A stretch of DNA of 64,000 bases from contig NZ_KB905380.1 in NCBI RefSeq assembly GCF_000379465.1, positions 806,001-870,000 on the forward strand. The letters run 5' to 3'. The translations under genes were made by a program, and so were the position numbers. The stretch comes from Sciscionella marina DSM 45152 (GTDB lineage Bacteria > Actinomycetota > Actinomycetes > Mycobacteriales > Pseudonocardiaceae). The notes under the pieces were generated by a model. The model saw only the letters and a program-made list of their open reading frames with translations. It made no database searches and had not been told where the DNA came from. Of this stretch, positions 25,693 to 35,400 are shown piece by piece; within the stretch, counting starts at the first letter, position 1; the number at the start of each line of letters is the position of its first letter.

Positions 25693-26283
25693 TTACGCCA
25701 GCCAGGCGCGGATGGCGGCGGCTACCACGGTCCGATGGTTCGCCTTGATGTCGAGCGTGGCCGGGACACTCTTGTTCAGTTCCAGGGTGACCAGACCGTG
25801 CACTCCCGACCACAACGCAAGCGCGATAGCCTCGATGGGGTACTCGCCGAACAGGCCTTGTTCGCGCGCCGCCCGCACGGCGTCCAGCAGTGGGGCGATG
25901 GCCCGGGCAGCCTCCTCGCGGGCCTCATCGTCCGGTTCGAGTTCCGGAACGGCGCCGCCGAACACCACCTGGTACAGGTGCGGGTTCGCGATGCCGTACT
26001 CCCGGTAGGCGACGCCGAGCCGTTCGATGGTCTCCAGCGGGTTCCGCCCCGGCTCCACCGCGGCCATCGCCACCGTGAATCGCCGCGCCCCCTCGATGAA
26101 CAGCGCGCGCAGCAGTTCGGGTTTGCCGCCGAACAGCGAGTAGACCGCCGTGGTCGAGGTTCCGGTGCGCTCGGCGAGTTTGCGCAGGCTCAGCGCGGCC
26201 GGGCCCTGCTCGACGAGGGTCCGCCCCGCCTCCTCGAGCAGGTTCGCGCGCAGCGCCTGATCGTGAGTCCGTGGTCGTGGCAC
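25693..26283 (-). CDS. TetR-family regulator (WHG C-terminal domain)
   Basis: The DNA-binding part reads LSLRKLAERTGTSTTAVYSLF and is followed by GGKPELLRALF. The C-terminal half (YREYGIANPHLYQVVFG, ALALWSGVHGLVTLEL) is the WHG ligand domain. The 196-residue protein is divergent from the DUF4188 gene and shares with it a 26-bp inverted repeat, its likely operator. The downstream oxygenase gene lies 39 bp away on the same strand and may be co-transcribed. Confidence 0.9.
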   Translation of the reverse strand: MPRPRTHDQALRANLLEEAGRTLVEQGPAALSLRKLAERTGTSTTAVYSLFGGKPELLRALFIEGARRFTVAMAAVEPGRNPLETIERLGVAYREYGIANPHLYQVVFGGAVPELEPDDEAREEAARAIAPLLDAVRAAREQGLFGEYPIEAIALALWSGVHGLVTLELNKSVPATLDIKANHRTVVAAAIRAWLA

Positions 26284-26323
26284 TTGACAAGAGTACCGTA
26301 ACGCTGTTTCATAACAGTGTTAC
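26284..26323 (+). promoter_or_regulatory. TetR operator and -35 element upstream of the DUF4188 gene
   Basis: GTAACGCTGTT (26298-26308) and AACAGTGTTAC (26313-26323) are inverted copies matching at 10 of 11 positions around a 4-base spacer. A consensus TTGACA at 26284-26289 lies immediately upstream, so the repeat sits in the spacer and -10 region and would block polymerase. Confidence 0.75.
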
Positions 26324-26340
26324 GAATCTGGGAGGGTGCA

Positions 26341-26832
26341 ATGAACATTCATGAGGGACGCTGGACCGCACGGGTCACCCAGGACGAGCAACCGGTGCTG
26401 TTCCTGATCGGGATGCGGGTCAACAAATGGTGGCGGCTGGACCTGATCGCCTGGACCGGCTTCGCGATGGGCCGGATGCTGGTCTATCTGCGCAAGCACC
26501 CCGAAGCGGGGATGCTCACCGCGGGCAACAGGTTCGGCCGCACCACCATGCAGATCGGATACTGGCGCAGCCTGGAGCACGTGGTCCGGTTCGCCGAGGA
26601 TCCCGCGGCGCCGCACCTTCCCGCGTGGCGCAAGTACTTCGCCAAGGCCTACAAGTCCGGGGCGATCGGCGTCTGGCACGAGACCCACCCGATCGACGGC
26701 TTCGACTGCGTCTACGTCAACATGCCCCGGTTCGGGCTCGGCAAAGCGTTCGGGCATGCCCGCGTGGACGGCACGACGACCACGGCGCGCAAACGGGCCA
26801 GGCGCAACGCACGCACGGTCACCACGGCGTGA
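26341..26832 (+). CDS. DUF4188 protein (monooxygenase-like)
   Basis: The 163-residue protein shows DUF4188 features: VLFLIGMRVNKWWRLDLI, GNRFGRTTMQIGYWRSLEHV and GVWHETHPIDG followed by a conserved Y-V-N-M-P-R. The domain is related to dimeric alpha-beta-barrel monooxygenases and to phenylacetaldoxime dehydratase. Ribosome binding site GGGAGGG. Repressed, by inference, by the adjacent TetR protein. It overlaps the converging ThDP enzyme by 14 bp. Confidence 0.8.
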   Translation: MNIHEGRWTARVTQDEQPVLFLIGMRVNKWWRLDLIAWTGFAMGRMLVYLRKHPEAGMLTAGNRFGRTTMQIGYWRSLEHVVRFAEDPAAPHLPAWRKYFAKAYKSGAIGVWHETHPIDGFDCVYVNMPRFGLGKAFGHARVDGTTTTARKRARRNARTVTTA

Positions 26833-28366
26833 TGACGGCCTCGATCACGTGCGGGCCCGGCTCGGCGAAGGATTCCCGCAGTGCCGTGGCGAACTCCTCG
26901 CACGTGTCCGCGCGCCGGGCGGGCACGCCCATTCCCGTGGCGAGGGCGACGAAATCGAGCTCGGGCTCGGTGAGCGAAAGCAGCCGCCGCGCCTGCTCTC
27001 CCTCGCGCGCACCGACCCTGGCCAGCTCCATCCGCAGCACCGCATAGGAACGGTTGTTCACGAACACCGTGGTGACGTCCTGCCGTTCGCGTGCCATGGT
27101 CCACAGTGCTGCCGGTCCGTACATGGCGCTGCCATCGGCTTCCAGGCACAGCACCGGCCGGTCCGGACAGGCGATGGCCGCCCCGGTCGCGACCGCCATG
27201 GCCTGGCCGATCGCCCCGCCGGTGAGGGTGAGCAGATCGTGCCGCGGTGAACCGAGGGTGCTGGCGGGCAACGTCACCCCGGAGGTGTTCGACTCGTCGA
27301 CCAGGATCGTGTCCGGTGGCAGCAAAGCACCGATCACATCGGTGAACGCGGTCGGGGTGAGCGCGCCATCGGGGAGTTCGGGGACCGGGGCGATCGGTGG
27401 CTCCGGCGCCCTGTCCCCGGTGAGCTCGGCGAGCGCGGTCAGTGCCGCCGTGCCGTGCTGGGCGACCGTGGCCAGGGTGTGCACCCGCGCGCCCTCCGGG
27501 GTGAGCTCGCTCGGTCTGCCCGGGTAGGCGAAGAACGAGACCGGGGCGGGCGTCCCGGCGAGCACCAGGTGCTCGAATCCGGTGAGCTGATGCTGGACGT
27601 GTTCGGCCAGGTAACCGAGTAGCTCGGTCTGCGGCAACCCCCGTCCCCTGGTCATCCGGGCCGGGAAGTGTTCGGCGAACACACGCGCCCCGGTGTTCGC
27701 GGCGATCCGGTCCGCGGCACGCAATCCCTGCTCGCCGAGGGTTTCGCCGCCGAGCAACAGACAGGCCCGTTCGCCCTCGGCGCGCAGCAGCGCGGCGAGC
27801 TCGGTGACGGTCTGTCCGGGCACCGTCTCCAGTCCGGTCTCCGGCACCTCGACCGGTCCGGTGCCGCCCTCGGACCAGGACACGTCGGCGGGCAGGATCA
27901 GCGTGGCGATGCCGTGCGGTGCCCCGTTCGCCTCCCCGACCGCCTCGGCAACATCCACCACGAGGTCCTCGGTGCACGTGCATTCCCTCGTCCACACCGA
28001 GACCGCCCCGGCGAGCGCGGCGATGTCCGAGGTGAGCGGGGCGTCCAGGTGCCGGTGATGGGTGGCGTGGTCCCCCACGATGGTGATCATCGGGGAATGC
28101 GCGCGCCGGGCGTTGTGCAGGTTCGCCCAGCCGTTGGCCATTCCCGGGCCGAGATGCAGCAGCGTGGCCGCGGGTTTCCCGGCCATCCGCGCGTAACCGT
28201 CCGCGGCACCGGTGACCACACCCTCGTAGAGCCCCAGCACCGCGCGCATCCCTTCGACCTCGTCGAGCGCGGCGACGAAATGCATCTCCGAGGTTCCCGG
28301 GTTCGCGAAACAGACCTCGACCCCGGCGTCCACCAAGGCACCGAGCAACGCGTGCGCACCGTTCAT
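26819..28366 (-). CDS. thiamine-diphosphate enzyme (acetolactate synthase/benzoylformate decarboxylase-like)
   Basis: The 515-residue protein has the N-terminal Pyr domain with the catalytic Glu in FANPGTSEMHFV and YEGVVTGAADGYARM, a central domain, and a C-terminal PP domain with the ThDP/Mg motif ADGSAMYG and a later NNRSY. Similarity is closer to the MdlC-type decarboxylases and unannotated acetolactate synthase-like proteins than to biosynthetic IlvB. Start at 28366 because a -10 TACGGT ends 7 bases upstream; the longer frame runs into the divergent gene. The substrate is unknown. Confidence 0.82.
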   Translation of the reverse strand: MNGAHALLGALVDAGVEVCFANPGTSEMHFVAALDEVEGMRAVLGLYEGVVTGAADGYARMAGKPAATLLHLGPGMANGWANLHNARRAHSPMITIVGDHATHHRHLDAPLTSDIAALAGAVSVWTRECTCTEDLVVDVAEAVGEANGAPHGIATLILPADVSWSEGGTGPVEVPETGLETVPGQTVTELAALLRAEGERACLLLGGETLGEQGLRAADRIAANTGARVFAEHFPARMTRGRGLPQTELLGYLAEHVQHQLTGFEHLVLAGTPAPVSFFAYPGRPSELTPEGARVHTLATVAQHGTAALTALAELTGDRAPEPPIAPVPELPDGALTPTAFTDVIGALLPPDTILVDESNTSGVTLPASTLGSPRHDLLTLTGGAIGQAMAVATGAAIACPDRPVLCLEADGSAMYGPAALWTMARERQDVTTVFVNNRSYAVLRMELARVGAREGEQARRLLSLTEPELDFVALATGMGVPARRADTCEEFATALRESFAEPGPHVIEAVITPW

Positions 28367-28385
28367 ACCGGGTACCGTAACGCGC
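28367..28385. promoter_or_regulatory. 19-bp bidirectional leaderless promoter
   Basis: The gap between two divergent start codons holds TACCGT (28373-28378, plus strand) and TACGGT (28379-28374, minus strand). They overlap by five bases, and each ends exactly 7 bases before its own ATG. Confidence 0.55.
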
Positions 28386-30011
28386 ATGGACGCGGACGTG
28401 ATCATCGTCGGTGCCGGACTCGCCGGACTCGTCGCGGCGACCGAGCTCACCGGCGCGGGGCGGCGGGTGCTGGTGCTCGATCAGGAGCCGGAGGCCTCCC
28501 TCGGCGGCCAGGCGTACTGGTCGCTCGGCGGCCTGTTCCTCGTCGATTCCCCGGAGCAGCGCCGCCTCGGCGTGCGGGACTCGGTCGAGCTCGCCATCGA
28601 CGACTGGTTCGGCTTCGCCGGATTCGACCGCGAGGAGGACCGCTGGCCGCGGGAATGGGCCCGCGCCTATGTCGAGTTCGCCGCCGGGGAGAAGCGTTCC
28701 TGGCTGCACGGGATGGGGATGCGGTTCTTCCCGGTCGTCGGCTGGGCGGAGCGGGCGGGCAATTCGGTCCCCCGGTTCCACATCACCTGGGGAACCGGTC
28801 CCGGGGTGCTCGCCCCGTTCGTACGGCGGGCCCGGGAGGCGCAGCGGTCCGGGCTGCTCGAGTTCCGGTTCCGGCACCAGGTGGACGAACTGAGCACCAC
28901 CTCGGGCGCGGTGGACGGGGTGCGCGGTGCGGTGCTCGAACCGAGCCGGGTGGCCCGCGGGGAACGCAGTTCGCGCACCGAGACCGGTTCCTTCGAACTG
29001 CACGCCGAGGCCGTGCTGATCAGTTCCGGCGGGATCGGCGCCAACCACGAACTGATCCGGGCGAATTGGCCCGCCCGGCTCGGCACCCCGCCGGCGAACA
29101 TGCTCACCGGGGTGCCCGCGCACGTGGACGGGCGGATGCTCGGGATCGGCGCGGCCGCCGGGGCGAACCTGATCAACTCCGACCGGATGTGGCACTACGT
29201 CGAAGGAATCACGAACTACGCGCCCATCTGGCCCGGCCACGGAATCCGTATCCTGCCCGGTCCGTCCTCGCTGTGGCTCGACGCGGAGGGCAACCGGCTT
29301 CCCCCGCCGAACTATCCGGGTTTCGACACCCTCACCACTCTCGAGCATCTGCGCGGAACGGGATACGACTATTCCTGGTTCGTGCTCACCGAGAAAATCA
29401 TCGAACGCGAATTCGCGCTCTCCGGATCAGAGCAGAATCCCGATCTGACCGGGAAGAGCATCGCGAAGACCTTGGCGCGCAAGCTTCCCGGCCCGCCGGG
29501 ACCGGTCGGTGCCTTCCTGCGCAAGGGTGCCGATTTCGTGACCGCGAATTCGGCGCGCGAACTCGCCGAGGGAATGAACAAGGTCACCGGGGAATCCCTG
29601 ATCGACGCTTCGGCACTGGAGGCGGAACTGCGCACCAGGGATCTGCAGATCGACAACAAATACTCGAAGGACCTCCAGGTGACCGCGATCAACGGGGCAC
29701 GGCGGTATCCGGGGGACAAGCTGATCCGGGTGGCGAGCCCGCACCGGTTGCGCGACCCGAAGGCGGGCCCGCTCATCGCGGTGCGGCTGAACCTGATCAG
29801 CCGCAAGACACTCGGCGGGTTCGAGACGAATCTGTCCGGGCAGGTCCTCGACGGCTCGGGCGAGCCCCTTCCGGGCTTGTACGCGGCCGGTGAAGCGGCC
29901 GGATTCGGCGGCGGCGGGGTGCACGGCTACCGCGCGCTCGAGGGCACCTTCCTCGGTGGCTGCCTGTTCTCCGGACGTAGCGCGGGACGTGCCATCGCGG
30001 GTGCGCTGTGA
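28386..30011 (+). CDS. FAD-binding dehydrogenase (KstD/fumarate-reductase-like)
   Basis: The 541-residue flavoprotein begins with the dinucleotide-binding VIIVGAGLAGLVAATEL and EASLGGQAYWSLGG, carries ISSGGIGAN in the middle and ends with the FAD-contact GLYAAGEAAGFGGGGVHGY and LEGTFLGGCLFSGRSAG. It belongs to the family including 3-ketosteroid dehydrogenases; the substrate is unknown. The downstream monooxygenase overlaps it by 4 bp. It is divergent from the ThDP enzyme. Confidence 0.88.
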   Translation: MDADVIIVGAGLAGLVAATELTGAGRRVLVLDQEPEASLGGQAYWSLGGLFLVDSPEQRRLGVRDSVELAIDDWFGFAGFDREEDRWPREWARAYVEFAAGEKRSWLHGMGMRFFPVVGWAERAGNSVPRFHITWGTGPGVLAPFVRRAREAQRSGLLEFRFRHQVDELSTTSGAVDGVRGAVLEPSRVARGERSSRTETGSFELHAEAVLISSGGIGANHELIRANWPARLGTPPANMLTGVPAHVDGRMLGIGAAAGANLINSDRMWHYVEGITNYAPIWPGHGIRILPGPSSLWLDAEGNRLPPPNYPGFDTLTTLEHLRGTGYDYSWFVLTEKIIEREFALSGSEQNPDLTGKSIAKTLARKLPGPPGPVGAFLRKGADFVTANSARELAEGMNKVTGESLIDASALEAELRTRDLQIDNKYSKDLQVTAINGARRYPGDKLIRVASPHRLRDPKAGPLIAVRLNLISRKTLGGFETNLSGQVLDGSGEPLPGLYAAGEAAGFGGGGVHGYRALEGTFLGGCLFSGRSAGRAIAGAL

Positions 30012-31168
30012 CCACCCGGCACGCGGTCATCGCCGGCGCGGGCATCGGTGGTCTGTGCGCCGCCGTCGGGTTGCATCGCGCAGGCTGGCGGGTGACGGTG
30101 CTCGATCGGGCCCCCTCCCCGGAACCGTTCGGCACCTGCATCGCCCTGGCCCCCAACGCCCTGCGCGCGCTGGACGGAATCGGTATCGGGGAGAAGTTCC
30201 GGGAGTTCGGCATCGCCGGGGGCCGCGGCGGGATCCGCAGCCCGGACGGGCGCTGGCTGACCCGCCGCGATCCGGGCATGATCAACGACTACTTCGGCGA
30301 GCCGTTCGTGATCGCCCGCCGTGGCGCCCTGGCCCGCGTGCTGCTCGAAGCCCTGCCGGATTCGGTGCTGCACAACGGAATCCGGGTCACCGGTGTGTAC
30401 CGGAACGTGGTGCACACCGATCGCGGCGAGTTCTCCGGGGACCTGGTCGTCGGGGCGGACGGCATCCACTCGGCGGTGCGCGGAACACTCTTCCCGTGGT
30501 ACGGCGCGCCGCGCCCGAACGGGATGATCGTCTGGCGGTTCGTCCTGCCCGCCGGTGGGCCGCGGTGTTCGGGAAGCGAGACCTGGGGCGCGGGCCGCTC
30601 CTTCGGCATCGTGCCGCTCGCGGCCGATGCGACCTACTGCTTCGCCTCGGCGCCGAAACCGCGTGGTTCCTGGGATCCGCGCACCGAACTCGCGGCACGG
30701 TTCGGTTCCTGGCACGAGCCGATCCCCGAACTCATCGCCGCGGCGGGCGAGGACCTACTCTGCCACGAACTGCTCCGGCTCGATCCACCGCCCGCACGGT
30801 TCCATCACGGAACCACCGTGCTGCTCGGGGATGCCGCGCACGCGATGCTGCCGAACCTCGGCCAGGGCGGCTGCCAGGCCATCGAGGACGCGGCCACCCT
30901 GGCCGCCCTGCTGAGCGGGAACCGTCCGCTCACCGAGGCACTGGAGCGGTACTCCGCGCTGCGGGTGCCGCGCACCAGGGCGATCGCCGCGAACTCCGCG
31001 CGGGTGTCCCGGATCGCCGGACTGCGGTCCCCGTTCGCGGTCGCCGCACGGAACGCGCTCGTGCGGGCCAGCAATCGGCTCCCCGACTCGCTCGTGTTGC
31101 GCGGAATGGGCGCGGCGCTGGACTGGTGGCCGCCGGATCAGGAACGGGCCTCGACCCGCGCCAGGTAG
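30008..31168 (+). CDS. FAD-dependent monooxygenase (aromatic hydroxylase-like)
   Basis: The 386-residue protein has the three motifs of group A flavin monooxygenases: AVIAGAGIGGLCAAVGL, DLVVGADGIHSAVR (DG fingerprint) and VLLGDAAHAMLPNLGQGGCQ (GD motif). Likely reaction is NAD(P)H-dependent hydroxylation of a small cyclic substrate. Start GTG overlaps the preceding dehydrogenase stop, implying a two-gene operon. Its 3' end overlaps the converging hydrolase by 31 bp. Confidence 0.88.
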   Translation: MTTRHAVIAGAGIGGLCAAVGLHRAGWRVTVLDRAPSPEPFGTCIALAPNALRALDGIGIGEKFREFGIAGGRGGIRSPDGRWLTRRDPGMINDYFGEPFVIARRGALARVLLEALPDSVLHNGIRVTGVYRNVVHTDRGEFSGDLVVGADGIHSAVRGTLFPWYGAPRPNGMIVWRFVLPAGGPRCSGSETWGAGRSFGIVPLAADATYCFASAPKPRGSWDPRTELAARFGSWHEPIPELIAAAGEDLLCHELLRLDPPPARFHHGTTVLLGDAAHAMLPNLGQGGCQAIEDAATLAALLSGNRPLTEALERYSALRVPRTRAIAANSARVSRIAGLRSPFAVAARNALVRASNRLPDSLVLRGMGAALDWWPPDQERASTRAR

Positions 31169-32004
31169 TCGCGGATCAGCCGGATGTACTCCGAGCGGAG
31201 TGGTTCCCGTTCCAGAAATCCCAGGTGTGCGGCATCGGGTTGGGTCACGTGTTCGGCGTCCGGGATGCGCTCGGCGATGGCGGCGAGATGCGCGGGCACG
31301 CACTCGTCGAACTCGCCGCCGAGTACCAGCGTCGGCACCCGGATGCGGTCGAGCCGGTCGAAGATGTCCCAGTCCCGCAGGGTTCCGGTCACGTGATAGT
31401 CGGCCGCGCCGATCAGCGTCCGGAAAGTGCGCGGGCAGGCCCGGCCCGAATCGAGCCGGGCGGGCGCGGTGCGCAGGACACAGGCCCGCAGGTACTCCTG
31501 TAGGGCGCGCGGATAGTCGGGATCATCGGTCTGCCCGCGCAATTCCCGGCCATAGGTGCGATCGAGCACCCGGCCGGGAAGGGCGGCGAGCAGTTCCCGG
31601 AGTTCGCGGGTGAACCGTGGCACGCTCGCCGGGCCGTTGGCACTGATCAGACTGGTCCACCCGGGATCGCGCTCGGCGGCGTACTGCATGCCGAGCATGG
31701 CGCCCCAGGAATGCCCGTAGACATGCGGCGCGCGCAGGCCGAGGCCGTCGAGCACCACGCCGAGTTCGTCGAGAAACCGTTCCACGGTCAGCAAAGCCTC
31801 GTCCTCGATCGGGTCCGAACGGCCTACACCGAGCTGGTCGTACCAGATCACCTCACGTTCCGCCGCCAGCGGCGCGAAGGCCGCGAACAGCGGATCACTC
31901 GGGTAACCCGGGCCGCCGTGCACGAGTAGCAGCGGCACCCCACCGCTGCCCATCCGGCGATACCACACGCTGCCGCCCGGCACGGCGATCCGGCCCTCAC
32001 GCAC
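31138..32004 (-). CDS. proline iminopeptidase-family alpha/beta hydrolase
   Basis: The 288-residue enzyme has the S33 peptidase pattern: LLLVHGGPGYPSDPLF (oxyanion hole), YDQLGVGRSDP, nucleophile elbow VYGHSWGAMLG, acid in GGEFDECVP and catalytic His in PDAAHLGF. Substrate may be an N-terminal proline peptide or an unrelated amide/ester. It overlaps the upstream NTF2-like gene by 8 bp, so both are one transcript. Confidence 0.85.
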   Translation of the reverse strand: MREGRIAVPGGSVWYRRMGSGGVPLLLVHGGPGYPSDPLFAAFAPLAAEREVIWYDQLGVGRSDPIEDEALLTVERFLDELGVVLDGLGLRAPHVYGHSWGAMLGMQYAAERDPGWTSLISANGPASVPRFTRELRELLAALPGRVLDRTYGRELRGQTDDPDYPRALQEYLRACVLRTAPARLDSGRACPRTFRTLIGAADYHVTGTLRDWDIFDRLDRIRVPTLVLGGEFDECVPAHLAAIAERIPDAEHVTQPDAAHLGFLEREPLRSEYIRLIRDYLARVEARS

Positions 32005-32392
32005 GCCGATCCCCTTCGTGCGCGGCGCCCCGGTCCGCGGGCACCTCGTAGGCGTACTCCTCGATGCGTTCGATGCGGCCGCCGGTGAACCGGAAATACA
32101 TCGTGGCGTGCACCTCGCCGCGCTGCCCGTTTGCCCGTTCGAAACGCAACACCTGTTGTTGCAGTACCTCGTTCGCCTTCGCGAACTGGCGCAGGATCTC
32201 GAAGCGCACCGAGTCCACCGTCCTGGCCAGCGAGGTGAACCGGCTCAGCTGCTCGTCGAGTGTCCGCTCCCCCGCGCCGTCGTTGTGCCATACCGTGGCG
32301 CTGTCCGAGCACAACGCCCGCATACCGGCGAGATCACCCGACTCCAGAAATCGCAGGCTCCGTATCGCTCGTTCACCAATCTCCATGGTCAT
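31997..32392 (-). CDS. NTF2-like (SnoaL-type) protein
   Basis: The 131-residue protein starts with a helix ERAIRSLRFLESGDLAGMRALC, then ATVWHNDGAGE and a terminal strand MYFRFTGGRIERIEEY, the usual SnoaL/NTF2 fold. It may be a small isomerase, cyclase or binding protein. It is co-translated with the downstream hydrolase. No specific function is readable. Confidence 0.8.
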   Translation of the reverse strand: MTMEIGERAIRSLRFLESGDLAGMRALCSDSATVWHNDGAGERTLDEQLSRFTSLARTVDSVRFEILRQFAKANEVLQQQVLRFERANGQRGEVHATMYFRFTGGRIERIEEYAYEVPADRGAAHEGDRRA

Positions 32393-32460
32393 CCAAGCAT
32401 ACGCAGGAACGCGGAGAACATAAGACCTGATAAATTCCGCCGCGTCCGGCAGTACCGAGC

Positions 32461-35400
32461 TCAGACGCCGATGTCCTTGCGCACGAAGGGGAACGTGATC
32501 ACCTGCCGGATCGGCGCGCCGGTGAGCAGCATGACCAGCCGGTCGATGCCGAGGCCGAGCCCACCGGTCGGCGCCATGCCGTACTCGAGCGCGTGCAGGA
32601 AGTCCTCGTCCAGTTCCATCGCCTCGGGATCTCCGCTGGCCGCACGCAGCGATTGGGCGGTGAGCCGCTCGCGCTGGATGCGCGGATTGGTGAGCTCGGT
32701 GTAGCCGGTGCCGATCTCTCCGCCGAAGGCGACCAGGTCCCAGCGTTCGGCGAGCCGTTCATCGGCCCGGTGCGGGCGGGTCAGCGGGGAGACCGCGGCG
32801 GGAAAGTCCGTGTAGAAGGTCGGCGATTCGGTACCGGGCTCGACCAGTTTGTCGTAGGCCAGCTGCACGAGTTCGGCGTTCTCCTGCTGACCGGTGACCT
32901 CGAGTCCCGCGCCGAGGCAGGCCTGGCGCAGGCTCGCGCTGTCCGTACCCGGGGTGACCGTGCTGCCGAGCGCCTCGGAGACGGCGCGATACACCGGAAT
33001 CACCGGCCAGTCCCCCGCGATGTCCACTTCGGACACCACACCGTCCGCGGATCGCCTGCGCACCACCGGTTTCCCGTGGACCGCGCGCGCCACCTGCTGG
33101 ATGAGGGTGCGGGCGAGTCCGGCCATCTCCGCGTAGTCGGCGTAGGCCTGATACGCCTCGAGCATGGTGAACTCCGGATTGTGCGTGGCGTCCGCGCCCT
33201 CGTTCCGGAAGTTCCTGCCCAGTTCGAACACCCGCTCCACCCCGGCGACGCACAACCGCTTCAGGTACAACTCGGGCGCGATGCGCAGATACATCCGCGC
33301 GTCGTAGGCGTTGAGGTGGGTGGTGAACGGGCGTGCGTTCGCCCCGCCGTGCACCCGCTGCAGGATCGGGGTCTCGACCTCGAGGAATTCCTTGCCCTGC
33401 AACATCTCCCGCACCGTGCGCAGCACCGTGCCACGCAGCCGGAGCACCTCACCGGCGCTCGCCCCGGTGAGCAGGTCCAGGTAGCGGTAGCGCACCCGGG
33501 ACTCTGCGTCCACGAGCCCCTTTCGCTTGTCCGGCAAAGGATGCAGGCACTTCGCGGTCAACTTCGTCTCGCGCACGGCCACGGAGAGCTCGCCGGTGCG
33601 CGAGGTGATCACCTCACCGGTGACCGCGAGCTGGTCGCCGATGTCCAGGCCGCGGCGCACCGCGCGCAGTTCGGCGCGGCCGAGCCGGTCCGCGGTGAGC
33701 ATCGCCTGCAGTTCCCCGCTCCCGTCGCGCAGCACGATGAAGCACAGTCCGCCGAAATCCCGTTTCGCCACCACCCGCCCGGCCACGGTGACCGTCTGTC
33801 CACTGTGGTCATCGGGGCCGAGCAGGGCGAATTCCTCGTGCAGCCCGGCCAGCCGCCGCGGGGACACCTCCGCGGGCGGGTAGGCGTCGATGCCCTCGCT
33901 CTCCAGCGCGCTGAGCTTGGCCATCCGCACCCGGACCTGCTCACCGAGCTGCCGTTCGGGGGCGACGGCGTTCGCACTGGACTCGATCTCGCGCACCCGC
34001 TCGAGGAACGCGGGATCGGTGTTGCCCGGCTGGGCGAGCAGGGACCGTCTGCGAGTCGGCACGAATCCCTCGGCCATCCCGGCCACGAGTGAGACCCGGG
34101 CGAGCTGGCGGCTCTTCTGGTAGCACAGGAACCGGGGAATCCAGGTCGGGGCGTACTTGGCGCTCGACCGGTACAGCGATTCGAGCTGGAAGTACCGGGA
34201 GAAGAAGCGCAGTATCGCGCGCCAGGCGCGCAGCACCGGTCCCGCACCGATCCGTTCCCCCTCGGCGAAAACGGCGCGGAACATGGCGAAGTTGAGCGAG
34301 ATCCGGCGCACCCCGAGCCCACCCGCGGCGGCCACGACCTCGGTGACCAGGAACTCGATGATCCCGTTCACCCCGGCGCGGTCCCGGCGCATCACATCGA
34401 GCGAGAGCCCGCCGCGTCCCCAGGGCACGAAGGACAGCAGCCCACGCAATTCGCCTTGTGCGTCATAGGCTTCGGCCATCACACAGCGGCTGTCCGCGAG
34501 ATCCCCGAGCCGGCCGAGCGCCATGGAGAACCCGCGCTCGGTCTCCTCGCCGCGCCACGCGTCCGCGCGGGCGAGCAGTTCGGTCATCCCCTCGGCCGGA
34601 ATGTCCTCGTGCCGCCGGATGCGCGTGGTGTATCCGGAGCGGCGCACCCGGGACACGGCCTGGCGCAGGGACTTCCGCCCGCGCCCGGAGAGGCTGAACC
34701 GGTCCGCCTCGATCACCGCCTCGTCCCCGATCTCGCGTGCCTTGAGCCCGCCGCGCCGGTACGCTCGCGCCCCGCGTTCGCTCGCGCCGAGCGCGCAGGG
34801 TATCCAGCCGTACTGGCGTGCCTCCTCGATCCACGCCTCGACGGCCATCGACCAGGCGCTCGGATCACCGATCGGATCACCGCTGGCCAGGCTGCAGCCG
34901 CCGAGCACCCGATAGGTCACCGCGGCCGCGCCACCCGGGGCGAACACCACGCTCTTGTCCCTTCGGGTGGCGAAGTAGCCGAGCGAGTCCCGGTCCCCGT
35001 GTTCGGCGAGCAGCTCCCGGATGCGCAGTTCATCGCCGGGGTTCACCAGCCGCCGGGAGCGCACCGCGGCGAAGAACACCACGACCGCGGCGAACAGCAC
35101 GAGGGCCGCGGCGAACCCGATGACCAGGCTCACCCAGCGCGGGCCGATCCCGTGGATACCGAAGAAGTGCAAGGTGATCAACCGGCCGACCGTCTGGTTG
35201 GCCGCCCAGGCGAACCGGTCCCAGGTGTTCTCCAGTTTCCCGGGGAACAGTTCGGTGAGCCCCCAGCCGAACAGGGTGACCGCCACGAGCCCGCCGACGA
35301 ACAGCGCGAGCGCGCGGCGCAGCGCCCCCTTCGCACGCCGGGCCGGGAAAGCCGGGCGCAGCAGGATCTCCGCCACGAACACTACGAGCACCAGGGCGAA

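Noticed and set aside
26712-29348. 878-residue minus-strand ORF spanning the ThDP enzyme and FAD dehydrogenase
   Set aside because: It is out of frame with the ThDP gene and antisense to the dehydrogenase; composition is that of a shadow frame.
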